From: CAILZL01 sp049840395
GTDB lineage: Bacteria > Pseudomonadota > Gammaproteobacteria > Steroidobacterales > Steroidobacteraceae
Assembly: GCA_049840395.1 (NCBI GenBank)
Contig: JASGLD010000006.1
Span: forward strand, 1 to 64,000
DNA length: 64,000 nucleotides
Direction: 5' to 3'
Part shown: one piece after another, positions 48,611 to 58,201 of the stretch
Numbering within the stretch: the first letter of the stretch is position 1
Layout of the letters: each line of letters opens with the position of its first letter
Position numbers and translations under genes: made by a program
Notes under the pieces: model-generated
The model's input: only the letters and a program-made list of their open reading frames with translations
Databases searched by the model: none
What the model was told of the DNA's origin: nothing

Positions 48611-49209
48611 TTCGAGTACTGCTGGCAGAAGATCAGGCCATGGTGCGCGGCGCGTTATCCGCACTACTCGGCATGGAAGCAGACATTGAAATTGTTGCCA
48701 GCTGTGCCGATGGCACAAGTGCCTGGCAGGAGACGCAACGTCTACGACCCGATGTGATCGTCGCAGATATAGAGATGCCGCAGCTCACCGGTCTCGAATT
48801 GGCGCTGCGCGTGCGCGAACAGGCACTGCCCTGCAAGCTGGTGATACTCACCACCTTCGCACGCTCAGGCTATCTACGCCGCGCACTCGATGCCGGCGTG
48901 GCTGGTTACCTATTAAAGGACGCGCCCGCCGAGCAATTGGCCGATGCCATCCGCACCGCGCATCGCGGCGGCCGCAGCATCGATCCGCAATTGGCAGTAG
49001 AAGCCTGGACCGAAGCCGATCCGCTCAACGACCGCGAACGACAGGTGTTGCGACTGGCCGGCGATGGCCTCTCTGCCGGCGACATTGCACAACGCATCAA
49101 TCTGTCGCAGGGAACGGTGCGCAACTATTTGTCCGAAGCCATCGGCAAACTGGGCGCGGGCAATCGCATTGAAGCCTATCGACTGGCCAGACAAAAAGGC
49201 TGGCTGTAA
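48607..49209 (+). CDS. DesR-like NarL-family response regulator
   Basis: A 200-residue regulator: receiver domain (1-120) with phospho-acceptor Asp54 (VIVADIEMPQLTG), Thr near 82 and Lys104 (LLKDAP), then a LuxR/NarL-type HTH (about 135-198; LNDRERQVLRLAGDGLSAGD, IAQRINLSQGTVRNYLSEAI). Partner of the DesK-like kinase through a 4-bp overlap. The dyad TCATGACA-TC-TGTCATGA before the operon is the natural candidate target, giving feedback control of the exporter. Confidence 0.92.
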   Translation: MIRVLLAEDQAMVRGALSALLGMEADIEIVASCADGTSAWQETQRLRPDVIVADIEMPQLTGLELALRVREQALPCKLVILTTFARSGYLRRALDAGVAGYLLKDAPAEQLADAIRTAHRGGRSIDPQLAVEAWTEADPLNDRERQVLRLAGDGLSAGDIAQRINLSQGTVRNYLSEAIGKLGAGNRIEAYRLARQKGWL

Positions 49210-49236
49210 GCATGAGGCCATTCCGCGAATCAACGC

Positions 49237-49267
49237 TTGACCCTCACGCAACGTCAGGCCCTAACCT
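49237..49267 (+). promoter_or_regulatory. MerR-type promoter with 19-bp spacer
   Basis: TTGACC (49237-49242), 19-bp spacer, TAACCT (49262-49267). The spacer contains the dyad CCTCACG-CAA-CGTCAGG centred at 49250. An over-long spacer with an internal dyad is the hallmark of MerR-activated promoters. It lies 30 bp before the MerR/TipAL-like gene, so that gene is probably autoregulated. Confidence 0.75.
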
Positions 49268-49297
49268 GCTCCGCGTGCTGAAGAAAGGAACCTATCG

Positions 49298-50326
49298 ATG
49301 TTGTTAAAAGTGGGTGAGCTGGCCAAGCGTTCCGGATTGACGGTGCGCACGCTGCATCACTACGACAGCATTGATCTGGTCAAACCTTCGGCACGTTCCG
49401 ATGCAGGCTATCGTTTGTACAACCGTGATGACATTGCCCGTCTGCACCAGGTGCAGGCCTTGCAGCGGCTGGGACTGACGTTAGCCGAGATCGGTACGGT
49501 GCTCACCGGTTCCGATGCACAGCTGCCGCAGATCATTGCGCGGCAATTGCAGATGTTGACTCAGCAGATCGAACAAGCCACGCAATTGCATGCGCGACTG
49601 TCACGAATGCAGGAGCAATTGCTGCAGGGCGACGAGCCGGAACTGGCGGACTGGCTTAAAACTCTGGAGCTGATGAACATGTACGACAAATATTTCACGC
49701 CCGAAGAACTCAAGCGTTTACCACCCCATCTGGCCAATCAGAGCGCGCGTCCTGAGTGGGCCGCGTTGGCACAACGTGTCGATCAATTGGTGGCCCATAA
49801 CACGCCCACCGACGCACCCGCAGCGCGTGAAGCAGCTCGCGATTGGCTTACGCTGGCGGAACGCGACTTTCCAAACGATCCAATCTTGCTGGCCAAGCTC
49901 ACGGACATGCATGCACGTGAACCTGAGTTTCAAGAACAATCCGGCCTGACACCCGCCACCTTGCACTACCTACAACAAGCCTCTAGCTACGACAAACTCG
50001 ATATCTACGAAAAATATCTGTCCCCTGATGAACTGGCCTTCGTCCGGAACAACTACGGCAAACATATCGCCGCGTGGCCGCCATTGATTGCCGATGCCTA
50101 TCAGGCGATGCAAAGTGGCCAGCCCCCCACTTCAACCGCGACACTCGGTATAGCGCAACGTTGGATCGAGTTGTCCAATTCTATTTATGGCTCCGATCCG
50201 GACACATCGTTTAAGGTTCGCCAAGCACATGAGCGGGAGCCGGCATTGCTCAAGGGCTCGTTGATCTCAAACGATCTGATGACATACATGCGCACGGCAT
50301 TTGCAAAATTACACGCGCCCAAGTGA
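49298..50326 (+). CDS. TipAL-like MerR-family regulator with two TipAS-type modules
   Basis: A 342-residue regulator. Residues 1-70 are a MerR winged HTH (LKVGELAKRSGLTVRTLHHY, GYRLYNRDDIARLH), followed by a coiled coil (about 80-115). The C-terminal region contains two related helical modules, one opening with MYDKYFTPEELKRLP (about 129) and one with IYEKYLSPDELAFVRNNYG (about 233). TipAL of Streptomyces has a single TipAS antibiotic-binding module, so this looks like an internal duplication. It may sense hydrophobic drugs. A MerR-type promoter lies upstream; the efflux genes after 50590 are possible targets. Ribosome site AAGGAA. Confidence 0.87.
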   Translation: MLLKVGELAKRSGLTVRTLHHYDSIDLVKPSARSDAGYRLYNRDDIARLHQVQALQRLGLTLAEIGTVLTGSDAQLPQIIARQLQMLTQQIEQATQLHARLSRMQEQLLQGDEPELADWLKTLELMNMYDKYFTPEELKRLPPHLANQSARPEWAALAQRVDQLVAHNTPTDAPAAREAARDWLTLAERDFPNDPILLAKLTDMHAREPEFQEQSGLTPATLHYLQQASSYDKLDIYEKYLSPDELAFVRNNYGKHIAAWPPLIADAYQAMQSGQPPTSTATLGIAQRWIELSNSIYGSDPDTSFKVRQAHEREPALLKGSLISNDLMTYMRTAFAKLHAPK

Positions 50327-50361
50327 TGCGCGCCCCAACCAGCAACTGCGACCGCACTACT

Positions 50362-50443
50362 CCGTTCGCCCTGAGTCCCGAACTTGTCGAAGGACCGAAG
50401 GGTTACGATTCCAAGAACCCTTCGACCAGCTCAAGGCGAACGG
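50362..50443. repeat. Dispersed inverted repeat (CTTGTCGAAGG type)
   Basis: CCGTTCGCC (50362-50370) and GGCGAACGG (50435-50443) bound an imperfect dyad with inner parts CTTGTCGAAGG and CCTTCGACCAG. This is a widely seen bacterial palindromic repeat. It overlaps the region just after the MerR gene stop and may end its transcript. Confidence 0.8.
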
Positions 50444-50589
50444 AAACTGCAACCCCTAGTGCTCCATTTTCCCAATATATGAATCCGAGGGAATACCTCA
50501 GAGGCTGGACAGTGTTCGATGCAATCTGAATGAGTTAGGCTTGGCCTTCTACCGCGACGATCTCACTCCGTTTCCAGGTAAGCGTATTC

Positions 50590-51828
50590 ATGGCTTTGGA
50601 TCAAAATGCATTAAACAGCCTGCGCATCGATCGCGGCCCCGCTCCCTCATCCGGAAATGGCGCCGATAGACCCGTTGGCAAATATCTGCTGTATGCATTT
50701 GTGGCCGTCGCCATGCTGGGTGCGGGCGCTTGGTGGTGGACCGGCAAGCAGACCATCGAAGTCAGCGTGGTCACGGCGACTTCGACGCGCAATGGCGGTC
50801 CCGCCACCGTGCTCGATGCCTCCGGCTATGTGGTGGCGCGTCGGCAGGCCACCGTCTCGGCCAAGATCACCGGCAAGGTCAATGAAGTGCTGGTCGAAGA
50901 AGGCATGAGCGTCAAAGCCGATCAGGTGCTGGCCACGCTGGATGCCAGCACCGCCACTCGGCAGTTGGATTTATCCCAGCAACAGGCCGCTGCAGCGCGT
51001 AGCGAACTGGCGCAGGTGAAAGTGCGTTTGGGTGAAGCCCAGCGCGCCGCCAAACGTGCCGAACAACTACGCACCGACAAGTTGATCAGCGAAGCCGATC
51101 TCGACACCGCTCAGTCTTCGGTGGCTGCATTGCAGGCACAACTCGATGCTCTGCAAAGCCAGGTGAATGTGGCCGACGCCAGCGTGCGTGTGCAACAACA
51201 GAATATGAGCGATCTCACTGTGCGTGCGCCCTTCGCCGGCGTGGTGATTTCCAAGGATGCGCAACCCGGCGAAATGGTCTCGCCTATTTCCGCAGGCGGC
51301 GGTTATACGCGCACCGGCATTGCCACCATCGTGGACATGGAATCACGCGAGGTCGAAGTGGATGTGAATGAAGCTTTCATCAATCGCGTGATGGATGGTC
51401 AAAAGACCGAAGCGATTCTGGATGCTTATCCGGATTGGACCATTCCCAGTCATGTCATCAGCATCGTACCCGCAGCCGATCGACAGAAAGCCACCGTCAA
51501 GGTACGCATCGGCTTCGACCAACTGGAGCCGCGCATCCTGCCCGACATGGGTGTGAAGGTGCGGTTCCTCGATAACGCCGCCGCCAATGCCGCCGCTCCG
51601 ACGCGTGCAGTAGTCGAAGTACCGAGCAGCGCCGTCACCAGCATCAATGGCAAGCAGTATGTGTGGCGTGTGACAGATGAGCGTATCGAACGAATCGCAG
51701 TAAGCACCGGCAACACGCGCAGTGATCGCACTGAAATATTAAGTGGCATCAGCGATGGCGATTCGCTGGTTGCGATGCCCGGCGAGCAATTGCAGGATGG
51801 CGCCAAGGTGAAGGTTAAGACGCCATGA
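50590..51828 (+). CDS. Membrane-fusion (MacA/HlyD-like) efflux adaptor
   Basis: A 412-residue periplasmic adaptor: one membrane anchor (about residues 33-52, YLLYAFVAVAMLGAGAWWWT), a barrel-sandwich/lipoyl half (ARRQATVSAKITGKVNEVLV), a coiled-coil hairpin (about 115-205, LSQQQAAAARSELAQVKVRL) and the second lipoyl half (DLTVRAPFAGVVISKDAQPG), followed by beta-barrel domains. It should link the ABC transporter encoded next (ATPase plus two FtsX-type permeases) to an outer-membrane channel, which is not encoded here. Start at ATG 50590 behind a weak site. The drug-binding-type MerR gene lies upstream. Confidence 0.88.
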   Translation: MALDQNALNSLRIDRGPAPSSGNGADRPVGKYLLYAFVAVAMLGAGAWWWTGKQTIEVSVVTATSTRNGGPATVLDASGYVVARRQATVSAKITGKVNEVLVEEGMSVKADQVLATLDASTATRQLDLSQQQAAAARSELAQVKVRLGEAQRAAKRAEQLRTDKLISEADLDTAQSSVAALQAQLDALQSQVNVADASVRVQQQNMSDLTVRAPFAGVVISKDAQPGEMVSPISAGGGYTRTGIATIVDMESREVEVDVNEAFINRVMDGQKTEAILDAYPDWTIPSHVISIVPAADRQKATVKVRIGFDQLEPRILPDMGVKVRFLDNAAANAAAPTRAVVEVPSSAVTSINGKQYVWRVTDERIERIAVSTGNTRSDRTEILSGISDGDSLVAMPGEQLQDGAKVKVKTP

Positions 51829-51897
51829 TTCGTAGAGCGGGCATCCAGTCGAACACTTGATTCAACTGGATTCCCGCCTGCGCGGGAATGACGAATC
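51829..51897. repeat. Dispersed inverted repeat after the adaptor gene
   Basis: ATTCGT ... GGGCATCCAGT ... ACTGGATTCCC ... ACGAAT forms a broad imperfect dyad, with the small hairpin TTCCCGC-CTGC-GCGGGAA at its right end. ACTGGATTCCCGCCTGCGCG is a commonly seen dispersed repeat. It lies between the adaptor stop and the ATPase gene and may act as a weak terminator. Confidence 0.8.
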
Positions 51898-51990
51898 GGA
51901 AATGCATTACCCGTAATGGGGGCATGATGAATCACGCCCTACGTTATCGAACAGCGCGATGATTTAAATAAAGACCAACAGGATCTAACC

Positions 51991-52673
<683 letters not shown>

Positions 52674-52674
<1 letters not shown>

Positions 52675-53819
52675 TGTGGTCCTTACTCTGGGCCAACCTC
52701 GGCCGCAAACGTTCGCGTCTGATTCTGACGCTGGCCTCGATCATCGTCGCCTTCGTGTTGTTCGCATTGGTTGAAGCCCTGCAACATGCGCTCACCGGCG
52801 GCGTGGAACTGGCCGGACAGGATCGCTTGATGACCATGCACAAGGTGTCGTTCACGCAGCCGCTGCCACGCAGCTATCTGGAACGCATTCGCGCGCTGGA
52901 GGGCGTGCGTTCGGCAGTATCGCTGAACTGGTTTGGCGGTTATTACAAGGACGAAAAAACGCAGATCTTCAGTTACCCCGTGCTGGGTGAAGAAGCGCTG
53001 GAAGATGTGTACCCGGAAATCACGGTGGATGCGACGCAACGCAAGAATTGGATGAGCGATCGCAGCGGTGCGCTGGTAGGTCGCGCCATGGCCGATGCGC
53101 AGGGCTGGAAGATCGGTGACACGGTGCCGATCCGTTCCGCCATTTATTTTCGTAAAGATGGCAACAACACCTGGGATATGAAGATCGACGGCATTTTCGA
53201 CAATCCCAACGGCGACACCAACGGTCTGTATTTTCATTACGACTACTTCAATGAAGGCATCGTCCTGCAGGATTACATCGGCTGGGTGGGACTGCGCCTG
53301 AAGGACAAAAATCAGGCGAACCAGGTGGCGAAACAGATCGACGCCATGTTCGTTAACTCGTCGGCCGAAACCAAGACCGACACCGAAAAGGCCTTCATCC
53401 AAAGCTTCGCCAATCAGATGGGCAACATCAGCGCCATCGTCACGGTGATTGTGGTGGCGGTGTTCTTCACCATGTTGCTGGTCACCGCCAACAGCATGGC
53501 GCAGGCCGTGCGCGAACGCACCAATGAAATCGGCGTGATGAAGACATTGGGATTCAGCAGCGCGCAGGTTACCGGCCTGGTGCTGGCCGAATCGTTGCTC
53601 ATCACCTTCCTCGGCGGGTTGATCGGCCTGCTGATCGGCACTTTATTCGTTGGCGGGATCGCGCAAGCGACCAAGCAAATGCTGCCCTTGATGTCGGTGC
53701 CGGCATCGGCCTACCTGCTAGGGTTTGGCTGTATGGCCTTGTTAGGTGTGTTGTCTGGTGCATTGCCGTGCTTACAAGCCTGGCAATTGAAGATCACCGA
53801 TGCGCTGCGACGGGGCTGA
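52674..53819 (+). CDS. FtsX-type ABC permease 1
   Basis: A 381-residue protein with the MacB/FtsX topology: a first helix (about 14-36, SRLILTLASIIVAFVLFALV), a large periplasmic region (about 40-245), then three helices (ISAIVTVIVVAVFFTMLLVT, and two after residue 300). EIGVMKTLGFSSAQV is the family's coupling segment. ATG at 52674 has AGAGG before it; a GTG one codon upstream is in frame. With the gene at 53911 it probably forms a heterodimer on the ATPase. The substrate could be a peptide, lipid or drug. Confidence 0.88.
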
Positions 53820-53871
53820 GATTGATAAGTAAGGGCGACGCATGCCCTAGCCTCTTGAACGTATTGATGCA

Positions 53872-53891
53872 GGGCGAGACCTGTCTCGCCC
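53872..53891. repeat. Short palindrome GGGCGAGAC-CT-GTCTCGCCC
   Basis: A 9-bp perfect stem with a 2-base loop between the two permease genes, in a 91-bp gap. The wording is that of a common dispersed bacterial repeat and may weaken read-through to the second permease. Confidence 0.75.
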
Positions 53892-53910
53892 CTACAAGAT
53901 GGAAATCATC

Positions 53911-55101
53911 ATGAGTAATTGGTTCTCACAAATCGTCACCATCACGCTGACCAACCTGCGCAGCATCAGCGAACGCAAGGCGGCCTCCATCGTGGCAGTG
54001 GTCGGCATCGCCGGCGTGGTCGCCATATTGGTCGGCGTGCTGTCGATGCGCGAGGGCTTTCGTGTCGCTCTGGATCAAGCCGGCAGCAAGGATGTGGCGA
54101 TTGTCATGCGCAGCGGTTCGGCTACCGAACTATCCAGTGGACTCAGCCTGGATCAGACACGCATCATCTCCGGCGCAGGCAAGGTGATGAAGCAAGGCGA
54201 TATGCCGATTGCTTCGCCCGAGCTGTATGTCATCGTCGATGTGCCCATGCGCAGCACCGGCACCGGTGCCAATGTGCCGCTACGCGGTGTGGGCGATCAG
54301 GCCGCCAAGGTGCGCAGCAAATTCAAGCTGGTGTCGGGTCGCATGTTCACGCCGGGTCGTTTTGAAGTCATCGTCGGTCTCGGCGCAGCCGCACAGTTCT
54401 CTGGACTTGAAGTGGGCAAGACCGTGCGCTGGGGCACCACCGACTGGCAAGTGGTCGGCCAGTTCGAAGATGGCGGCAGCGTGTCCGAATCGGAAATCTG
54501 GACCGATGCCACGGTGCTGCAAGGCGCCTATCGACGCGGCTCATCTTTCCAATCGGTGCGCGTGCAACTGGCTGCACCCGACGACATCAAGGCGCTCAAG
54601 GATGAACTCACTGCCGACCCGCGTTTGAACATCAGCGTGCGCAGCGAAGCCGATTATTACGCCGAGCAATCCAAGAGTCTCGCTACTTTGATCAATGTAG
54701 TCGGTTATACCGTGGCCTTCCTGATGGGCCTCGGCGCGGTATTCGGTGCACTCAACACCATGTACTCCGCCGTATCGGCACGCACTCGTGAAATTGCCAC
54801 GCTGCGAGCGCTGGGCTTCGGCGCCTGGCCGGTGGTCAGCTCGGTTGTCACCGAATCGTTACTGCTCGGCTTGATCGGCGGCAGCATCGGTTGCGTGATC
54901 GCCCTGCTCGGCTTCAATGGCATTCGCGCTTCCACACTCAACTGGTCCAGCTTCAGTCAAATTACTTTCGCCTTTGCCGTGACACCGGCATTGTTGGGTA
55001 AAGGATTGTTATACGCCTTGGTACTGTCCTTTTTTGGCGGCATCATGCCAGGCATCCGCGCCGCCAAGTTGCCCATCGTCAGCGGCCTGCGCGAGCTTTG
55101 A
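53911..55101 (+). CDS. FtsX-type ABC permease 2
   Basis: A 396-residue permease with the same topology as permease 1: helix near 22-44 (ASIVAVVGIAGVVAILVGVL), a periplasmic region with GVGDQAAKVRSKFKLVSGRM, and three C-terminal helices (VVGYTVAFLMGLGAVFGALN, and others). TREIATLRALGFGAWPVVSS is the coupling segment. The frame opens four codons earlier, but the ATG at 53911 fits the usual N-terminus. Paralogue of the 52674 gene, suggesting a two-permease complex unlike the single-chain MacB. Confidence 0.88.
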   Translation: MSNWFSQIVTITLTNLRSISERKAASIVAVVGIAGVVAILVGVLSMREGFRVALDQAGSKDVAIVMRSGSATELSSGLSLDQTRIISGAGKVMKQGDMPIASPELYVIVDVPMRSTGTGANVPLRGVGDQAAKVRSKFKLVSGRMFTPGRFEVIVGLGAAAQFSGLEVGKTVRWGTTDWQVVGQFEDGGSVSESEIWTDATVLQGAYRRGSSFQSVRVQLAAPDDIKALKDELTADPRLNISVRSEADYYAEQSKSLATLINVVGYTVAFLMGLGAVFGALNTMYSAVSARTREIATLRALGFGAWPVVSSVVTESLLLGLIGGSIGCVIALLGFNGIRASTLNWSSFSQITFAFAVTPALLGKGLLYALVLSFFGGIMPGIRAAKLPIVSGLREL

Positions 55102-55149
55102 TAGACATGATCCGATATGTAGAAGGCGATTTTGTTTAAGGGGAACGCA

Positions 55150-56202
55150 ATGAAGCAGCTGTCAGAGAACGCACATCGTTCAACCATCTCCTCCAAGATG
55201 CTCAGCGCCTGGGCTGCTGCGTTGATGACCGGGGCAATGGGACTGGCTGTCGCGCAAAGTCCACCGCCCGGCGGCATGGGCGCCGGCAGGGCCAGTGCCG
55301 GCAGCGACAATCCCAATGAAGCACGCAGCAATACACCCAATTATTTCCTAGCCTCGCAGGTGGACTGGGTGCCGTTGCTACCCGCACCGCCTAAGGCCGG
55401 CTCTCCCGAACAGCAACGCGACATTCAAGCAGTGCTCGATGCGCAGGCAGCGGCACGCAAGAATCCGGCGCGACGCCAGCAGGCCATCGAAGATTCCGAC
55501 GGCGGTTGCTTCCACTATGCCGATGTACTGGGTAAGGAGTTCGATGAAAAGAAACTCACCAAGACCGCCGAGTTTTTAAAGAAAGCCAGCAGCGATGGCG
55601 GCAGCGCCGCCGGCTCGGTAAAAAATTACTGGCAGCGCCCACGTCCCTACGTGGTCAGTGACAAAGTCGAAAAGCTGGCCGACATGGACCCCGCGTATGT
55701 GAAGAAAAAAGCGGAAGAACGCAAAGCCAAAGAAGAACAAGAGAAAAAGGAAAAGGCAGCCAAGGATGCTGCTGAGGGCAAAGTCGCCAAAGCTGCTCCG
55801 CCTGCTGCCGAAGCCAAGCCAGTCGATCCTGAGGAAGAAAAGAAGGCCGCCGCAGAACGGCAGAAGAACCTGGACAACACTTCCTTCCCAAGCGGCCACT
55901 CCACCGCGGGTACGTTGTGCGCAATCTTCCTCACGCAAATGCTGCCGGAAAAACAAGCCGAGCTGTATGCGCGCGCCGAACTCTATCGCGAATCGCGTCT
56001 GATCGTTGGCGCGCACCATCGCACTGACGTTGAAGCGGGCAAGCTGCTCGCCACTGCGGTTGCCGCCGTGATGTCGCAGAACTTTGCTTTCCAGCGCGAT
56101 GAAGCCGAAGCACGCGTCGAATTGCGTACTGCACTGGGTCTGCCTGCTGCGTTGCCGGAAAGAAAGAAGGAAGAAAAGAAAGAAGAAAGCGAGAAGAAGT
56201 AA
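55150..56202 (+). CDS. PAP2 (class A acid phosphatase-like) protein with charged insert
   Basis: A 350-residue exported phosphatase. Signal peptide residues 1-36 (ends GLAVAQ), then a Met/Gly-containing segment (SPPPGGMGAGRASAG). All three PAP2 motifs are intact: K158-x6-R165-P166 (KNYWQRPRP), PSGH at 247-250 and S282-R283-x5-H289-x3-D293. Between motifs 1 and 2, where relatives have a short stretch, lie about 65 residues (from 175 to 240) rich in Lys/Glu/Ala and likely a long helix or coiled coil. The C-terminus is again Lys/Glu-rich (ERKKEEKKEESEKK). The ATG at 55150 has AAGGGG. It follows the ABC operon with a 48-bp gap. Confidence 0.85.
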   Translation: MKQLSENAHRSTISSKMLSAWAAALMTGAMGLAVAQSPPPGGMGAGRASAGSDNPNEARSNTPNYFLASQVDWVPLLPAPPKAGSPEQQRDIQAVLDAQAAARKNPARRQQAIEDSDGGCFHYADVLGKEFDEKKLTKTAEFLKKASSDGGSAAGSVKNYWQRPRPYVVSDKVEKLADMDPAYVKKKAEERKAKEEQEKKEKAAKDAAEGKVAKAAPPAAEAKPVDPEEEKKAAAERQKNLDNTSFPSGHSTAGTLCAIFLTQMLPEKQAELYARAELYRESRLIVGAHHRTDVEAGKLLATAVAAVMSQNFAFQRDEAEARVELRTALGLPAALPERKKEEKKEESEKK

Positions 56203-56285
56203 CTACGCTGGGGTTTACGATGAAGTGCGTTGCATGCAATTGCTTTGCATCGACTGAATTTATTATTAATTGCACACCAGAATTT

Positions 56286-56346
56286 AGGACGCTTCGGTCC
56301 TTAGATTCGGCTCAGCGACCGGAACAATGCATTCCGGTGGCTGAGC
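56286..56346. terminator. Strong stem-loops between convergent genes
   Basis: AGGAC-GCTTCG-GTCCT (56286-56301) is followed by a longer hairpin: GCTCAGC-G-ACCGGAA (56310-56324), a 7-base loop, and TTCCGGT-G-GCTGAGC (56332-56346), 14 pairs with one symmetric G/G mismatch. The site lies between the stop codons of the phosphatase (plus) and a response regulator (minus), so a two-way terminator is likely, although there is no T-run. Confidence 0.65.
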
Positions 56347-56412
56347 TGTGACCGAAAAGAATAGTTTACCGATCGAAACGTCCTGGCGCCTGCCAGCAAG
56401 CGCCTGAACACC

Positions 56413-56796
56413 TCAGGCCGCGTCCGCACCAGGAAGGTGATCCTTAATCTGCGCCAGCAAGGAAGCGAAGTCACCCTTCAACGAGTAACCCGTGGCGCCG
56501 TGCTTCAACGCCAATTGCACGCGTTCGCGACCGATGGTGCCGGACGAAAAGAAGAACGGCGTATTCGGCGCAAGGTTATTGGTGATTTTCAACGCTTCGA
56601 AGCCATCGAAACCGGGCAGGGAAAAATCGCAAATGATCACCTGCGGTTTGTACTCACTTAATGCGGTATGCAAGTCGGGAGCGGTAGCGACTCGACGCAA
56701 CTGATGCGGCAGACCGTCGCTCTTGAGCGCATAGGCCAGCAATTCGGCATCGTAGAAGTCATCCTCGATCATCAAGATTCTCAGGGGTGAACTCAT
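56413..56796 (-). CDS. Stand-alone receiver-domain response regulator
   Basis: A 127-residue single-domain response regulator: acidic pair Glu11-Asp12 (IEDDFYDAELL), phospho-acceptor Asp57 (IICDFSLPGFDG), Ser near 84 (FFSSGTIG) and Lys near 107 (YSLKGDF). No output domain. The AELLAYAL opening resembles receivers paired with PAS-type hybrid kinases or phytochromes. No kinase lies adjacent; the broken kinase at the left edge is over 50 kb away. Confidence 0.88.
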   Translation of the reverse strand: MSSPLRILMIEDDFYDAELLAYALKSDGLPHQLRRVATAPDLHTALSEYKPQVIICDFSLPGFDGFEALKITNNLAPNTPFFFSSGTIGRERVQLALKHGATGYSLKGDFASLLAQIKDHLPGADAA

Positions 56797-57059
56797 TTAA
56801 AAATCCCTCTGCAGCAACTTGGGATTATTCATAACAAGCTTTTATCGCAACGGAGTGTGATCCGCACCACGAAATTATCGAGACGTCGCAACTTTGACAC
56901 AGCTCAACAATAGATCAGTAACAAAGCGAGCGTGTTTGTTACTTAGAGATGCATTCGACAAACAATTTGCAGGACCGACAGGTAAGACAACAAGTATCGG
57001 CCACGGTCATACGATGCAGAAAAACTTATCGGTGCCGCGCTGCTGCATGCTCATCTCTG

Positions 57060-58031
57060 TCAAGCGTCATCGCGCTGTACGGCACTGAAGCCGCTGACCG
57101 CATCCTTGGCAGCACGACGCGCACTTTCTGCTTGAGCTAACAACGCCAAAGCCGGGGGCGGCATGCCAACGCCGGCATTAAAAACTGTCGTGCCAAAACT
57201 CAACACAGGCGCTCCGCCCGATGCAGCTTTGCCGGCAGCCACAAAGGTGTTGCGAATGCTCTGCTCCAGAGTACGTATGTTGCCCTGCAGATTGGACAGC
57301 ACAATCAGGAACCGATGTGTGCCATTTGCCTGATGCAACCAGGCCACCCAGTCGAATTTGGGACGCACTGCGCTTTTCAATGACCCCAGCACCGCGCTGA
57401 GCTGCTCTTCGCTGATGGCTTCGCGCGTACCACGCGCATTCTGCGCACCATGCACACCCAGCACGGCGACATTGATGGTGTCACCACGACTGCGCGCCAA
57501 CATCAGCTCTGCGTTCAAGCGCCCCACCAAGTGCCGTGCCGTATGGGCGCCGGATTGCAGATCCACCGTAACAACACTGTCGTTGGCGATCTTGCGCACT
57601 GCGCCGCGGCGCAGACGCAACGCGGCAAATCCATCCACCACGCGCTGCGACAGGGAGCTTTCCCAGTTCTTTTGCACCACGTAGTGATCGACGCCGGCGC
57701 AGTAACCACGCTCCAATTCGGCACCCTCTATATTGGAAGTCAGCATGATGATGTAGGTGGGCTTGGCCGCCATCGCCCTTACGCGCTGCGTCAACTCGAT
57801 GCCGTTCATCACCGGCAGATGATCGGCAGTCAGCACCAGCGGTATCCATTGACGCGCCAATAGCGTGAGTGCTTCCTCACCATTGGCAGCGCTGGATACT
57901 TCCATGTCTTGCTGAGTCAGGTGACTGGTCAGCTTGGTCAATAGATTAGGATCGTCATTCACTACCAGCACACGCCGTGGCACGCTGCGGGTGCTGGTCA
58001 AAATCGTAGTCTGTTCAAAAACGGTCGACAT
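57060..58031 (-). CDS. Receiver plus degenerate GGDEF-like protein
   Basis: A 323-residue protein. Residues 18-140 are a receiver domain with Asp26-Asp27, phospho-acceptor Asp70 (LVLTADHLPVMNG), Thr near 98 (MLTSNIEG) and Lys near 120 (VVQKNW). Residues about 155-320 follow the diguanylate-cyclase pattern (HLVGRLNAELMLARSRGDTI, then WLHQANGTHRFLIVLSNLQG) but the GGDEF active-site motif reads NGTHRF, so it should not make cyclic di-GMP. It may bind nucleotide or act as a protein-interaction module. Upstream intergenic DNA has no clear operator. Confidence 0.75.
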   Translation of the reverse strand: MSTVFEQTTILTSTRSVPRRVLVVNDDPNLLTKLTSHLTQQDMEVSSAANGEEALTLLARQWIPLVLTADHLPVMNGIELTQRVRAMAAKPTYIIMLTSNIEGAELERGYCAGVDHYVVQKNWESSLSQRVVDGFAALRLRRGAVRKIANDSVVTVDLQSGAHTARHLVGRLNAELMLARSRGDTINVAVLGVHGAQNARGTREAISEEQLSAVLGSLKSAVRPKFDWVAWLHQANGTHRFLIVLSNLQGNIRTLEQSIRNTFVAAGKAASGGAPVLSFGTTVFNAGVGMPPPALALLAQAESARRAAKDAVSGFSAVQRDDA

Positions 58032-58201
58032 GATGCGCGCGAGCGGGATGTAAATGCGGAAGTTAGCGAGGGCTTGAATAAGCCGCCGTACGTGCTACTT
58101 CCGTGGGGTACTGGCCATTCCGACTGGATTCGATTGCCGAATCCTGATGTCGAACAATATCCTTAATCGTTATTAAGAGCCACCGTAATTTAGCGTAGTC
58201 G

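Noticed and set aside
58163..58178. CTTAAT-CGTT-ATTAAG as the kdpE terminator
   Set aside because: Only six A/T-rich pairs and no T-run; too weak to call.
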